Assembly: GCA_945639745.1 (NCBI GenBank)
Contig: CALZEK010000008.1
Location: 1-16,954, forward strand
Origin: an uncultured Bacillaceae bacterium
Lineage (GTDB): Bacteria > Bacillota > Bacilli > Bacillales > Amphibacillaceae
Length of the DNA stretch: 16,954 nt
Reading direction: 5' to 3'
Positions 8,043 to 14,694 of the stretch are shown here, one piece after another (positions within the stretch are counted from its first letter, which is position 1; each line of letters begins with the position of its first letter). The position numbers were made by a program, and so were the translations under genes. The notes beneath the pieces are model-generated. The model was not told the origin of the DNA. It saw nothing but the letters and a program-made list of their open reading frames with translations, and searched no databases.

Positions 8043-9374
8043 TTATTTCTTAAATTCTAAAATAAATTCAGCACCAGATTCTGGTTTGTTATTAACCGAG
8101 ATTGTTCCATTTGATTGTTCAATAATTGCTCTTGAAATAGCTAACCCTAAACCTGTATCGCCTGCTTTTCCCTTCACAAACCGGTGGAATAAATATGGAC
8201 GTATGTGTTCATCAATGCCTGCCCCATCATCCACGATTCTAATGATAATTTTATCTTTCATCTCTTCAACAGTAATTCCTATGTGAGATTTTGCATATCT
8301 AATACCATTCGTTATGATATTTAAAAACGCCCGAAGAAGCTTATCTTCATCTCCTAAAATAATAACAGAATCATGTTCTAAATATTCTACGGTCACATCT
8401 TGTTCTATTGCATAGGGATAAATGCGATCTAATACTTTTTTAATGAGTTCATCAAGATTAATTTGATCTTGTTCAACCATACTTTTTTCACTATCTAATT
8501 TAGCGAGTAATGTCATTTCATTAATGAGTGTTTTTAAGCGATTAGCTTCTGAAGTGACAACATTAAGTCCTTTTTCCATATCTTCTCCTGTAAAAATCCC
8601 ATCTCGAATTCCCTCTGCGTAACCTTGAATTGTCATGAGTGGTGTTTTTAATTCATGTGACGCATTTTGGAAAAATGTTTGTTGTGAATCTATATATCTT
8701 TGTAGTTCAAGACCCATTTCATTCACACTTAATGCAACATCTTTTATTTCACCAGATGATTTTATTTCTTTTAAATCACCAAACTCACGTCTTTCAATTT
8801 TTTTAACTTCTTCTTTTAATCGCTCAAGCGGTGTCACTAAACGGCGTGTAACAAAGTAACTTAATAAAATCGCAACTAAAGAACCAATAATAAAGACCAA
8901 AGCAATTCGAGAAATAAAACTTTGCTGAACTTCTTGCAGGTCAGTTAATGGCGTGAGTAAAACAAGTTCTAATCCTGTCTGGTTTGGATCAATACTTTTT
9001 TTTGATACGACAAATTGACTCTCGCCAAATTCCCATAGATCTGATTCTTTATCAGTAAAATATTTTTCTTTATAAAATCCTTCAACAATATTTAAATTAA
9101 GTGTCGACATAATAACTTGATCACTTGTTTGATCATAGACAATAAATTGTAAATTTTGTTCATTTAAAAATTTTTCTAATTCTTCAACAGAATTATTATA
9201 ATAGGCATTTTCTTCTAAAAATTGAACTAAAAGCTCACCCTTTTGTTCCAGTTGACTTTCTTCATTTTTAACTAATAAATCAAGAATTAATGAATAGATA
9301 ACAAAGCTCCCAACAGCTAAAACAATTAAGACAAGTGTCGTAAAAGCTAAGTTAAGCTGTGTCTGTAATCTCAT
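8043..9374 (-). CDS. cssS: Two-component sensor histidine kinase, CssS type
   Basis: Membrane histidine kinase, 443 residues. It has an N-terminal membrane segment (about 9-31), an extracytoplasmic domain (about 32-152), a second membrane segment (about 155-175) and a HAMP linker (about 176-228). The phospho-acceptor His240 is in SHELKTP. The ATPase domain has an N box near Asn352, DDGAG (382-386) and GLGLA (408-412). In Bacillus, CssS senses misfolded secreted protein at the outer face of the membrane and phosphorylates CssR. Assignment rests on the strong CssR partner and the divergent HtrA-like protease. The start codon overlaps the cssR stop by 4 nt (ATGA), so translation is coupled; AGAGGA lies upstream. 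All catalytic elements look intact. Confidence 0.88.
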   Translation of the reverse strand: MRLQTQLNLAFTTLVLIVLAVGSFVIYSLILDLLVKNEESQLEQKGELLVQFLEENAYYNNSVEELEKFLNEQNLQFIVYDQTSDQVIMSTLNLNIVEGFYKEKYFTDKESDLWEFGESQFVVSKKSIDPNQTGLELVLLTPLTDLQEVQQSFISRIALVFIIGSLVAILLSYFVTRRLVTPLERLKEEVKKIERREFGDLKEIKSSGEIKDVALSVNEMGLELQRYIDSQQTFFQNASHELKTPLMTIQGYAEGIRDGIFTGEDMEKGLNVVTSEANRLKTLINEMTLLAKLDSEKSMVEQDQINLDELIKKVLDRIYPYAIEQDVTVEYLEHDSVIILGDEDKLLRAFLNIITNGIRYAKSHIGITVEEMKDKIIIRIVDDGAGIDEHIRPYLFHRFVKGKAGDTGLGLAISRAIIEQSNGTISVNNKPESGAEFILEFKK

Positions 9375-10057
9375 TTTATTTCCTCTTGATCACTATAACG
9401 ATAACCATGACCCCATACTGTTTCTAAATTAATATCTGGAATCTTTTTGCGAATGCGTTTAACTAAATCATCAACCGCACGATCGCTACCAAAATAATCA
9501 TTTCCCCATACATGAGTAAGTAATTCTTCTCTTGAAAAAGCACGTTCTGGATTTTTAGCAAGCATGACTAATAAATCAAATTCTTTAACCGTCACTTCAA
9601 TCACTTGATTATTCCACGTTACTTTACGCGCATCTTCATCAATTGATAATTTACCTGATTGAATATAATTTTCATTTTCTACTTTAATATTTTGATAAGA
9701 ACGTGCAAACAAACGTCTAACACGTGCAACTAATTCTCTGGGACTAAATGGCTTTGTTAAATAATCATCTCCACCTAGTTCAAGTCCAATAATTTTATCA
9801 ATTTCTTCATCTTTTGCTGAAATAATAATAATCGGAACATCACTTGTTTTTCTTATTTTTTTACAAAATGCATAACCATCCATTCCTGGTAACATAATAT
9901 CAAGTATCCACATATGTGGTGGGTTTTCATGCCATAATTTTAATCCATCTTCTGCATTATCAAATAAATCAACTTCAAAACCTTCTTTTTCTAAATAGGT
10001 TGCGACAATATGTCTTATATTTTGATCATCTTCTACAATTGCAATTCTGTAATTCAC
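9371..10057 (-). CDS. cssR: Two-component response regulator, CssR type (OmpR/PhoB family)
   Basis: 228 residues. The receiver domain has the acidic pair at 10-11, phospho-acceptor Asp53 (ILDIMLPGMDGY), Ser80 and Lys102 (TKPF). A C-terminal OmpR-type winged helix (about 130-225) contains the WGNDYFGSDRAVDDLVKR region and an ETVWGHGYRY ending, which resemble Bacillus CssR closely. Phosphorylated CssR activates htrA-type protease genes. The start codon is GTG, not ATG: AGGAGGTT lies at the right distance, and the MNYRIAIVEDD N-terminus begins exactly there. It is the first gene of cssRS and divergent from htrB, with the intergenic 10058-10213 holding the likely control sites. Confidence 0.92.
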   Translation of the reverse strand: MNYRIAIVEDDQNIRHIVATYLEKEGFEVDLFDNAEDGLKLWHENPPHMWILDIMLPGMDGYAFCKKIRKTSDVPIIIISAKDEEIDKIIGLELGGDDYLTKPFSPRELVARVRRLFARSYQNIKVENENYIQSGKLSIDEDARKVTWNNQVIEVTVKEFDLLVMLAKNPERAFSREELLTHVWGNDYFGSDRAVDDLVKRIRKKIPDINLETVWGHGYRYSDQEEIK

Positions 10058-10086
10058 TATATAACCTCCTAGCTATTTAAGTTTAT

Positions 10087-10092
10087 TTTATA
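10087..10092 (-). promoter_or_regulatory. Possible -10 element of the cssRS promoter
   Basis: The minus strand reads TATAAA within GTATAAAATAAA, about 30 nt before the cssR start codon. No convincing -35 was seen, so the call is weak. Confidence 0.28.
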
Positions 10093-10125
10093 CTCTATTT
10101 TCAGAAAAACGTATAATCAGAGTTG

Positions 10126-10142
10126 TTTTACTCATATTTTAC
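10126..10142 (+). promoter_or_regulatory. Direct repeat TTTTAC-N5-TTTTAC, candidate CssR-binding site
   Basis: Two TTTTAC copies (10126-10131, 10137-10142) are spaced 11 bp start to start, one helical turn. That is the usual layout for OmpR-family regulators binding as head-to-tail dimers. It lies between cssR and htrB, upstream of the likely htrB start. That CssR binds here is inference. Confidence 0.4.
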
Positions 10143-10176
10143 ACAATTATACCAATCTCTTGCCAATAAATCTCTT

Positions 10177-10191
10177 TATACTTGAAGTATA
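10177..10191. promoter_or_regulatory. Palindrome TATACTTGAAGTATA with possible htrB -10
   Basis: Perfect 7-bp inverted repeats surround a central G. The left half, TATACT, is a good -10 for htrB with no clear -35, as expected for an activator-dependent promoter. The palindrome lies just before the htrB ribosome site AAGGGTGG. Confidence 0.4.
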
Positions 10192-10213
10192 GCAAATGAA
10201 AGGGTGGTTTCAG

Positions 10214-11473
10214 ATGAATAATGATAATGAAAAAGATTTAACATCTGAAGAGAGTAAAGAAATTTTAAGTCGTGAGCAATTAATACACTCATATGAATCT
10301 GAAATTAATTCACTTAGAAAAAACCAAAAAAATAAACGTGGTTTACTCTTTCATCTTACTACAGGGGTCGTTGGCGGTATAGTTGCAGCATTTATTATTG
10401 TTGTTTTAATCGCTAATAATTTGATTCCGATGTTTGATTTTAATTCTTCAACCAGTCAAACACCTTTATCTGAATCGACTGAAACAATGTCTAATGATTT
10501 AACGAACGATTCTGAGATAAAAGATATTCCGATTGCTGAAGTATCCAAAGCTGTAGTTGGCGTTAAAAATATACGTACACTAGATCCTTGGACAAATACA
10601 TCACAAGGCGGTACTGGTTCAGGCATTATTTACAAGCAAGAAAATAATAAAGCATATATCGTGACTAATAATCATGTCATTGAAGATGCTGAAGAAATTG
10701 AAATTGAATTATCTAATAAAAAAGTCCTTCCAGCAAAATTACTTGGATCTGACCCTTTAACTGATTTAGCGGTTTTAGAAATGGATGACGCACATGTTGA
10801 GTATGTTGCTGAATTTTATGATTCAGATAAATTAGAAGTCGGTGAAACAGTCATTGCCATTGGTAATCCTCTTGGAAGTGAGTTCGCTGGTTCAGTAACA
10901 AAAGGAATCATTAGTGGTCTTAACCGTTCTGTAGAAGTTGATACAAATGGTGATAAACAACCTGATTGGGTAACTGAAGTATTACAAACAGATGCAGCCA
11001 TCAACCCTGGTAATAGCGGTGGAGCTCTTGTAAATACCAAAGGCAAAGTTATTGGCATTAATTCAATGAAAGTAGCTCAAAGCGCTGTAGAAGGAATTGG
11101 ACTTGCCATTCCAAGTAATACAGCTCAACCAATTATTAAAGATTTAGAAGAAAAAGGTGAAGTAAATCGACCTACCTTAGGAATCGCTACTGCGCCACTA
11201 AATCAAGTACCACCTGAAGTGCAACAACAAATCGAATTACCTAAAGATGTGCGTTCAGGTATGGTCATTGCAAATGTTGATTCTGATTCTCCAGCAGAAA
11301 AAGCTGGCTTAAAAAAATTCGATGTCATTACAAAAATTGATCAAACAGATATTACTTCTATCGTCGATATTAAAGTAGCATTGTATACAGATGCCTTACC
11401 AAACGATAAAGTGATTGTTGAATATATTCGTAATGGTAAAAAAGAAACATCAGAATTAACCTTAATTAACTAA
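10214..11473 (+). CDS. htrB: Membrane-anchored HtrA/DegP-type serine protease
   Basis: Surface quality-control protease, 419 residues from ATG 10214. The upstream in-frame ATG at 10196 is less likely, because the ribosome site AAGGGTGG lies between the two. Order: charged cytoplasmic N-terminus (1-42), one membrane anchor (about 47-69), Ser/Thr-rich linker, trypsin-like domain with catalytic His154 (TNNHVIED), Asp184 (LTDLAVLE) and Ser268 (NPGNSGGAL), then one PDZ domain (about 322-415). This is the normal layout for Firmicute HtrA-type proteases. It degrades or refolds misfolded exported proteins outside the membrane. Position divergent from cssRS matches Bacillus htrB, though the product alone could equally be called HtrA. 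No catalytic residue is missing. Confidence 0.93.
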   Translation: MNNDNEKDLTSEESKEILSREQLIHSYESEINSLRKNQKNKRGLLFHLTTGVVGGIVAAFIIVVLIANNLIPMFDFNSSTSQTPLSESTETMSNDLTNDSEIKDIPIAEVSKAVVGVKNIRTLDPWTNTSQGGTGSGIIYKQENNKAYIVTNNHVIEDAEEIEIELSNKKVLPAKLLGSDPLTDLAVLEMDDAHVEYVAEFYDSDKLEVGETVIAIGNPLGSEFAGSVTKGIISGLNRSVEVDTNGDKQPDWVTEVLQTDAAINPGNSGGALVNTKGKVIGINSMKVAQSAVEGIGLAIPSNTAQPIIKDLEEKGEVNRPTLGIATAPLNQVPPEVQQQIELPKDVRSGMVIANVDSDSPAEKAGLKKFDVITKIDQTDITSIVDIKVALYTDALPNDKVIVEYIRNGKKETSELTLIN

Positions 11474-11484
11474 TTCCGAATTTC

Positions 11485-11618
11485 GAGCAATATTGATGCT
11501 CACAGTAAGCTTTGGTACGCATACGCTATGTTTGGTTCCCCCCTAACTTAAGCAATAACCACCATACTTACTGCATAGATGAGCCTAACTTTACAATTCG
11601 TGTGAAGTTAGGCTTTTT
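11485..11618 (+). ncRNA. Candidate structured RNA or 3' UTR ending in an intrinsic terminator
   Basis: This stretch after htrB has no credible ORF, is clearly richer in G+C than other gaps here, and contains nested complementarity. GAGCA (11485-11489) can pair with TGCTC (11497-11501). CAGTAAG (11503-11509) can pair with CTTACTG (11567-11573) and extends through TTTGG/CCATA. GCTCA (11498-11502) can instead pair with TGAGC (11580-11584). A small CATA/TATG hairpin (11520-11530) and an exposed run of six C (11538-11543) lie inside. A terminator closes it. I do not recognise the family. It could be a small RNA processed from the htrB message, an independent sRNA with a C-rich seed, or a leader/attenuator for the next gene. 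Confidence 0.4.
11583..11618 (+). terminator. Intrinsic terminator downstream of htrB and the candidate RNA
   Basis: A 13-bp stem (11583-11595 with 11601-11613, one G-U pair, loop ATTCG) is followed by five T. Confidence 0.85.
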
Positions 11619-11622
11619 ATTA

Positions 11623-11631
11623 TGGTAAAAT
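11623..11631 (+). promoter_or_regulatory. Possible extended -10 for the YkwC-like gene
   Basis: TGGTAAAAT fits TGnTATAAT with one change and sits directly after the terminator, 33 nt before the start codon. No clear -35. Confidence 0.35.
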
Positions 11632-11664
11632 AATAAGTAAGATAATTTAAAGGGAGGTTTTTTG

Positions 11665-12537
11665 ATGAATAACAAAGTAATCGGCTTTATTGGTACTGGC
11701 GTCATGGGACAGGGTATGGTTAGAAATTTATTAAAAAAAGGATTTAAAGTAAATATTCATACCCGAACTAAAGTCAAAGCAACTCAATTAATTGCTGAAG
11801 GGGCAAAATGGATGTTTTCTGTTAAACAACTAAGCGAAAATAGTGATCTGATTATAACGATGATAGGAACTCCAAGAGATGTTGAAGCTGTTTATTTTGG
11901 AAGTGATGGATTAATTGAAAATTCAAAAGCAGGTACATTATTAATTGATATGACAACATCTAAACCCAGCCTTGCAAAAAACATTTATGATATTGCAAAT
12001 GTAAAAGGTGTTCAATCATTAGATGCACCAGTATCAGGTGGCGATGTTGGCGCTCAAAATGGTAAATTAACTATTATGGTTGGTGGCGATGAAGCTGCAT
12101 TTAATGAAGCATTACCTGTTTTTGAAGCAATGGGAGAAAATATACGCTTACAAGGTCCCGCTGGAGCAGGTCAACATACTAAAGTCGTCAACCAAGTATC
12201 AATTGCACCAGCAATGATCGGCATGGTAGAAGCACTTGTTTATGCGGAAAAAGCACATTTAGATTCTGAATTAGTTTTAAAAAGTATTGGTACGGGTGCA
12301 GCAGGCAGTTGGTCGCTTGATAATTATGCACCACGAATTATTAAAGAAAATTATGATCCAGGTTTTGCAATTAAACACTTTATTAAAGATATGGAAATCG
12401 CAGTTGAATCTGCTGAGGAACTTGGCTTACATGCTCCAGGGCTCAATCTAGCTCTTAACATGTACAAAGAACTAGAAGTAAAGGGGCATGGTGAAAAAGG
12501 CATTCATGCCTTAATGCTTTATTACAAAAACGCCTAA
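11665..12537 (+). CDS. Beta-hydroxyacid dehydrogenase (3-hydroxyisobutyrate dehydrogenase family, YkwC-like)
   Basis: NAD(P)-dependent oxidoreductase, 290 residues from ATG 11665, the normal family length. AGGGAGG lies 7 nt before this ATG; the adjacent TTG at 11662 is too close. Motifs: Rossmann GFIGTGVMG (7-15), the substrate loop DAPVSGGDVGA (120-130), and GAGQHTKVVNQ with catalytic Lys173 and Asn176. The segment HTRTKVKA after the second strand has Arg and Thr where NAD-specific enzymes carry Asp, pointing to NADPH. It resembles Bacillus YkwC. Members act on 3-hydroxyisobutyrate, tartronate semialdehyde, or succinate or glyoxylate semialdehydes. A semialdehyde-reductase role beside the GABA genes elsewhere in the window is possible but not shown. 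It is monocistronic, between two terminators. Confidence 0.9.
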   Translation: MNNKVIGFIGTGVMGQGMVRNLLKKGFKVNIHTRTKVKATQLIAEGAKWMFSVKQLSENSDLIITMIGTPRDVEAVYFGSDGLIENSKAGTLLIDMTTSKPSLAKNIYDIANVKGVQSLDAPVSGGDVGAQNGKLTIMVGGDEAAFNEALPVFEAMGENIRLQGPAGAGQHTKVVNQVSIAPAMIGMVEALVYAEKAHLDSELVLKSIGTGAAGSWSLDNYAPRIIKENYDPGFAIKHFIKDMEIAVESAEELGLHAPGLNLALNMYKELEVKGHGEKGIHALMLYYKNA

Positions 12538-12580
12538 TTAAAACGGTACACCTTATTTATTAAGGTGTACCGTTTTAATT
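12536..12580. terminator. Bidirectional intrinsic terminator, long perfect stem
   Basis: TTAAAACGGTACACCTTA (12538-12555) pairs perfectly with 12561-12578 around a 5-nt loop, and two more A-T pairs extend the base. The flanking A and T runs are part of the stem, so it works both ways. The minus-strand gene's stop codon (12575-12577) lies inside the stem, and the base pairs reach into the plus-strand gene's stop codon. Confidence 0.85.
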
Positions 12581-12934
12581 GCGTTGATCGACAACGGATT
12601 GAACTTCAAATGCTAAATCATTATTTCCGAAGATTTCTAAAACACTAAAAACTGTTAGATCGTTTACTTCATCAGATTTACCTGCCTCAAGTGCTTCACG
12701 ATATGCATCAATTAATAATGCATTTGCTTGTTGATTTGGATAGGCTCTTTTATAGAGTTCATTTGCATCAACATCATTATTGACACACCACTGGGCAAAA
12801 ATTAAAACCATCATTTTTTCATCTTTTTGATAATTTTCGATAATTTGTTCATCAATCGTTTTTGAATTTGGCTCTTCAAAAGCACTCGAAGGATCAAAAT
12901 CTACAAAATCATCATCTTCATTAAAATCATTCAT
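12575..12934 (-). CDS. Small acidic hypothetical protein
   Basis: 119 residues of unrecognised family. The first 30 residues are strongly acidic (DDDFVDFD, FEEP) and look disordered. The rest is probably helical, with IIENYQKDEKMMVLIFAQWC, LLIDAYREALEAG and a Leu/Val-rich end. There is no membrane segment or signal peptide. AAGGAGCC lies upstream of the ATG. The start overlaps the end of the methyltransferase gene by 8 nt, so the two are translated as a unit. Such tight coupling suggests a partner or regulator of that enzyme, but this is inference only. Codon use looks like its neighbours, which argues for a real gene. Confidence 0.75.
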   Translation of the reverse strand: MNDFNEDDDFVDFDPSSAFEEPNSKTIDEQIIENYQKDEKMMVLIFAQWCVNNDVDANELYKRAYPNQQANALLIDAYREALEAGKSDEVNDLTVFSVLEIFGNNDLAFEVQSVVDQRN

Positions 12935-13613
12935 TATGTGACGGCTCCTTTTTTAACATAAATAAAGTCATAAACGAGATCGCTTGCTTTAAGTCATCAG
13001 ATAAATGATCAACAACTGCTTGATCAATTGCTTCTTTATGAATCACATGTTCTTCAATTAAACGAAATCCATTTTCTTTTGCTAATTGATAAAATTCCCA
13101 AGGCATCATCGTATTCATCGGCACCGCTTCTTTATATAAGCGTTGATAACTATTTGCTCTTGGACCAGCTGTCGCACCTAATATTCCAGCACAAATACTA
13201 CCACCCGGTTTTAAAATCCGTTTGATTTCCAATAAGGCATCAATTGGATTTTCTGTCCATTCGATTACATTAATTAATAAACTCGCATCAAATGACTCAT
13301 CTTCAAACGGTAAATCATCTACTGAACCAACATATAGTGGCACTTGATTATTCAATTGCTTTCGAGCGAGCTCAATCATTTTTTCAGAAATATCAATGCC
13401 TGTTACATCGTATCCTGAATTAAATAATTTATACGAGCCATAGCCACTGCCACAACCAATATCAATTACTGATATATTTGATTGGTGATGTTTGGCAAAA
13501 AAAAGAATAATATCTTTTCTACTGCCATTATCCCACATGTTAACGCTACGTTTATCCCAATTAATTGCTTGTTTATTCCATTTTGATCTTGTATGCTCAT
13601 TCCATTTATCCAT
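12927..13613 (-). CDS. Class I SAM-dependent methyltransferase
   Basis: 228 residues from ATG 13613. AAGGGTGAT lies 6 nt before it, so the earlier GTG (13622) and ATG (13619), which overlap the ribosome site, are unlikely. Rossmann-fold methyltransferase of the Methyltransf_11 type: motif I VIDIGCGSGYG (49-59) binds SAM, GIDIS (72-76) holds the ribose acid, DDLPFEDESFD (99-109) is the post-II motif, and ILKPGGSI (133-140) is motif III. Substrate cannot be predicted from these motifs; UbiE/COQ5-like small-molecule enzymes share them. It follows the csp terminator directly and overlaps the small acidic gene downstream. No separate promoter was recognised, so read-through from the csp gene is possible. 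Confidence 0.88.
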   Translation of the reverse strand: MDKWNEHTRSKWNKQAINWDKRSVNMWDNGSRKDIILFFAKHHQSNISVIDIGCGSGYGSYKLFNSGYDVTGIDISEKMIELARKQLNNQVPLYVGSVDDLPFEDESFDASLLINVIEWTENPIDALLEIKRILKPGGSICAGILGATAGPRANSYQRLYKEAVPMNTMMPWEFYQLAKENGFRLIEEHVIHKEAIDQAVVDHLSDDLKQAISFMTLFMLKKEPSHNE

Positions 13614-13633
13614 TATCATCACCCTTAAAACTC

Positions 13634-13668
13634 AAAAGGACTTACCTCTAAAAAGAGGTAAGTCCTTT
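13634..13668 (-). terminator. Intrinsic terminator of the downstream csp copy
   Basis: A 15-bp perfect stem (13635-13649 with 13654-13668, loop AAAA) is followed on the minus strand by TTTTGAGTTTT. It lies just before the methyltransferase ribosome site. Confidence 0.8.
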
Positions 13669-13679
13669 AAAATTCATTA

Positions 13680-13880
13680 TTATAGAGCCGAAACGTTAGC
13701 CGCTTGTGGACCACGTTCGCCTTCAACGATTTCAAATTCTACATCTTGACCTTCTTCAAGAGTCTTGAAACCTTCAGACTGAATAGCTGAGAAGTGTACG
13801 AAAACATCGTCACCATCTTCACGCTCGATAAAACCAAAACCTTTTTCTGCGTTAAACCATTTAACTTTACCAGTCATCAT
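13680..13880 (-). CDS. Cold-shock protein (CspA/CspB family), copy 1
   Basis: Single OB-fold nucleic-acid-binding protein of 66 residues, the usual size. RNA-binding motifs RNP1 (KGFGFI, 13-18) and RNP2 (VFVHF, 26-30), with Trp8, are intact. It acts as an RNA chaperone that melts structure in mRNA and supports translation and antitermination in the cold. Two ATG codons are adjacent; the first matches the family length and sits 9 nt from AAGGGAGG. It differs from copy 2 at six positions (5, 20, 22, 41, 46, 64). A leader of about 110 nt lies between promoter and start, typical for cold-shock genes. Confidence 0.97.
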   Translation of the reverse strand: MMTGKVKWFNAEKGFGFIEREDGDDVFVHFSAIQSEGFKTLEEGQDVEFEIVEGERGPQAANVSAL

Positions 13881-13990
13881 AGTGAATGACCTCCCTTACA
13901 AATATCGTGCAAAGTAATTGAATCAAATAATACTTTTACACCTCTTCTAAAGGGATTATAAAGTAATTCGAAGTTCAATTTCCTTTTGCT
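13881..13990 (-). promoter_or_regulatory. Cold-shock-type leader of csp copy 1 with anti-Shine-Dalgarno segment
   Basis: The predicted 5' untranslated RNA contains UCCCUU (13955-13950), perfectly complementary to AAGGGA in the ribosome site (13897-13892). It also holds two near-identical elements with core AATTACTTT (minus strand, complement of AAAGTAATT near 13911 and 13961). The elements recur in copy 2. Pairing could hide the ribosome site at one temperature and free it at another. Confidence 0.5.
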
Positions 13991-13997
13991 ACTTATA

Positions 13998-14026
13998 ACA
14001 ATACTATGGTCTGTCTATAATTGCAA
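13998..14026 (-). promoter_or_regulatory. Promoter of csp copy 1
   Basis: Minus strand: TTGCAA (14026-14021), 17-bp spacer, TATTGT (14003-13998). Copy 2 has the same boxes and spacing, which supports the call. Start expected near 13990. Confidence 0.65.
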
Positions 14027-14203
14027 GCCTTTTAGACAAATTAATTTTCATTTTATCATTTTCATTGTTTATAAAACCGCTTTAAACGTTATCAGGACAA
14101 CACTACACGTTTTTTAAAAAATAAGCAATCTTTTTCTCTTTAATCTCTTTTTTTTGAAAATTTAATTTTCTTCTCTTTAATTCTTTTACTTTTTTAAATA
14201 AAA
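14027..14203. other. AT-rich spacer between the csp copies
   Basis: No coding frame with a ribosome site was found. The stretch is very T-rich on the plus strand, with TTCTCTTTAAT occurring twice. Its composition is compatible with an upstream promoter element region for copy 1. Confidence 0.5.
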
Positions 14204-14233
14204 AAAGCTTATCTCAATTAAGAGATAAGCTTT
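14204..14233 (-). terminator. Intrinsic terminator of csp copy 2
   Basis: AAAGCTTATCTC (14204-14215) pairs with 14222-14233 around a 6-nt loop. On the minus strand a long T run follows (complement of the A run at 14199-14206). Its stem sequence differs from the copy 1 terminator. Confidence 0.85.
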
Positions 14234-14245
14234 CTAAATTTAATA

Positions 14246-14446
14246 TTATAGAGCAGTAACGTTAGCCGCTTGTGGACCACGTTCTCCTTCAACAATTTCA
14301 AATTCTACGTTTTGACCTTCTTCGATAGTCTTGAATCCTTCAGACTGAATAGCTGAGAAATGTACGAATACATCGTCGCCTTCTTCTTGCTCGATAAAAC
14401 CAAAACCTTTTTCTGCGTTAAACCATTTAACTGTACCTGTCATCAT
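14246..14446 (-). CDS. Cold-shock protein (CspA/CspB family), copy 2
   Basis: 66 residues, 60 identical to copy 1, with RNP1, RNP2 and aromatic surface intact. Substitutions relative to copy 1 are conservative or charge-reducing (Lys5 to Thr, Arg20 to Gln, Asp46 to Asn), so this copy may bind RNA slightly differently; that is speculative. The start-to-start distance between copies is 566 nt in the same direction, so this is a local tandem duplication. The duplicated block spans promoter, leader and coding region but not the terminator. The ribosome site is AAGGGAGG. It has its own terminator, so the two are separate transcription units. Confidence 0.97.
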   Translation of the reverse strand: MMTGTVKWFNAEKGFGFIEQEEGDDVFVHFSAIQSEGFKTIEEGQNVEFEIVEGERGPQAANVTAL

Positions 14447-14554
14447 AATGAATGACCTCCCTTAAAAATATTGTGAAAAGTAACTGAATCAAACACTTCC
14501 ACACCTCTTTGAAAAGGGAGTTTAAAGTAATTCGAAATCCAATTTTCTTTCGCT
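14447..14554 (-). promoter_or_regulatory. Cold-shock-type leader of csp copy 2 with anti-Shine-Dalgarno segment
   Basis: CUCCCUU (14520-14514) in the predicted leader is a perfect 7-nt complement of AAGGGAG in the ribosome site (14463-14457). The two TTACTTT-type repeats and the order of elements match copy 1, although surrounding bases have diverged. Confidence 0.5.
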
Positions 14555-14561
14555 ACTTATA

Positions 14562-14590
14562 ACAATACTATGCATTCATTATAATTGCAA
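14562..14590 (-). promoter_or_regulatory. Promoter of csp copy 2
   Basis: Minus strand: TTGCAA (14590-14585), 17-bp spacer, TATTGT (14567-14562), the same as copy 1 although the spacer has changed in part. Start expected near 14554. Confidence 0.65.
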
Positions 14591-14694
14591 GCTTTAAGAC
14601 TAATCTTTTATTTTTTCTTTTTTTAGGACAGGTTTATTTCTTCGCAAACATGATTAAATCAACATTTGTTCTTATTATTTATTTTCTAACTAAA

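Noticed and set aside
9101..9112. Second TGTCGACA within cssS
   Set aside because: It matches part of the operator-like palindrome at 4617-4631 but is inside a coding region and lacks the second half-site, so it is probably chance.
10196..10213. Upstream ATG as the start of htrB
   Set aside because: The Shine-Dalgarno sequence AAGGGTGG lies after this ATG and is correctly placed for the ATG at 10214.
11474..11618. Known riboswitch, T-box, 6S RNA, SRP RNA or tmRNA
   Set aside because: I could not find the defining conserved sequences of these families on either strand, so it is listed only as an unassigned structured segment.
14640..14690. Possible hairpin after the NSS transporter
   Set aside because: The short TGAT/ATCA and CAAA/TTTG arms are weak and no T run follows on the minus strand, so it was not called a terminator.
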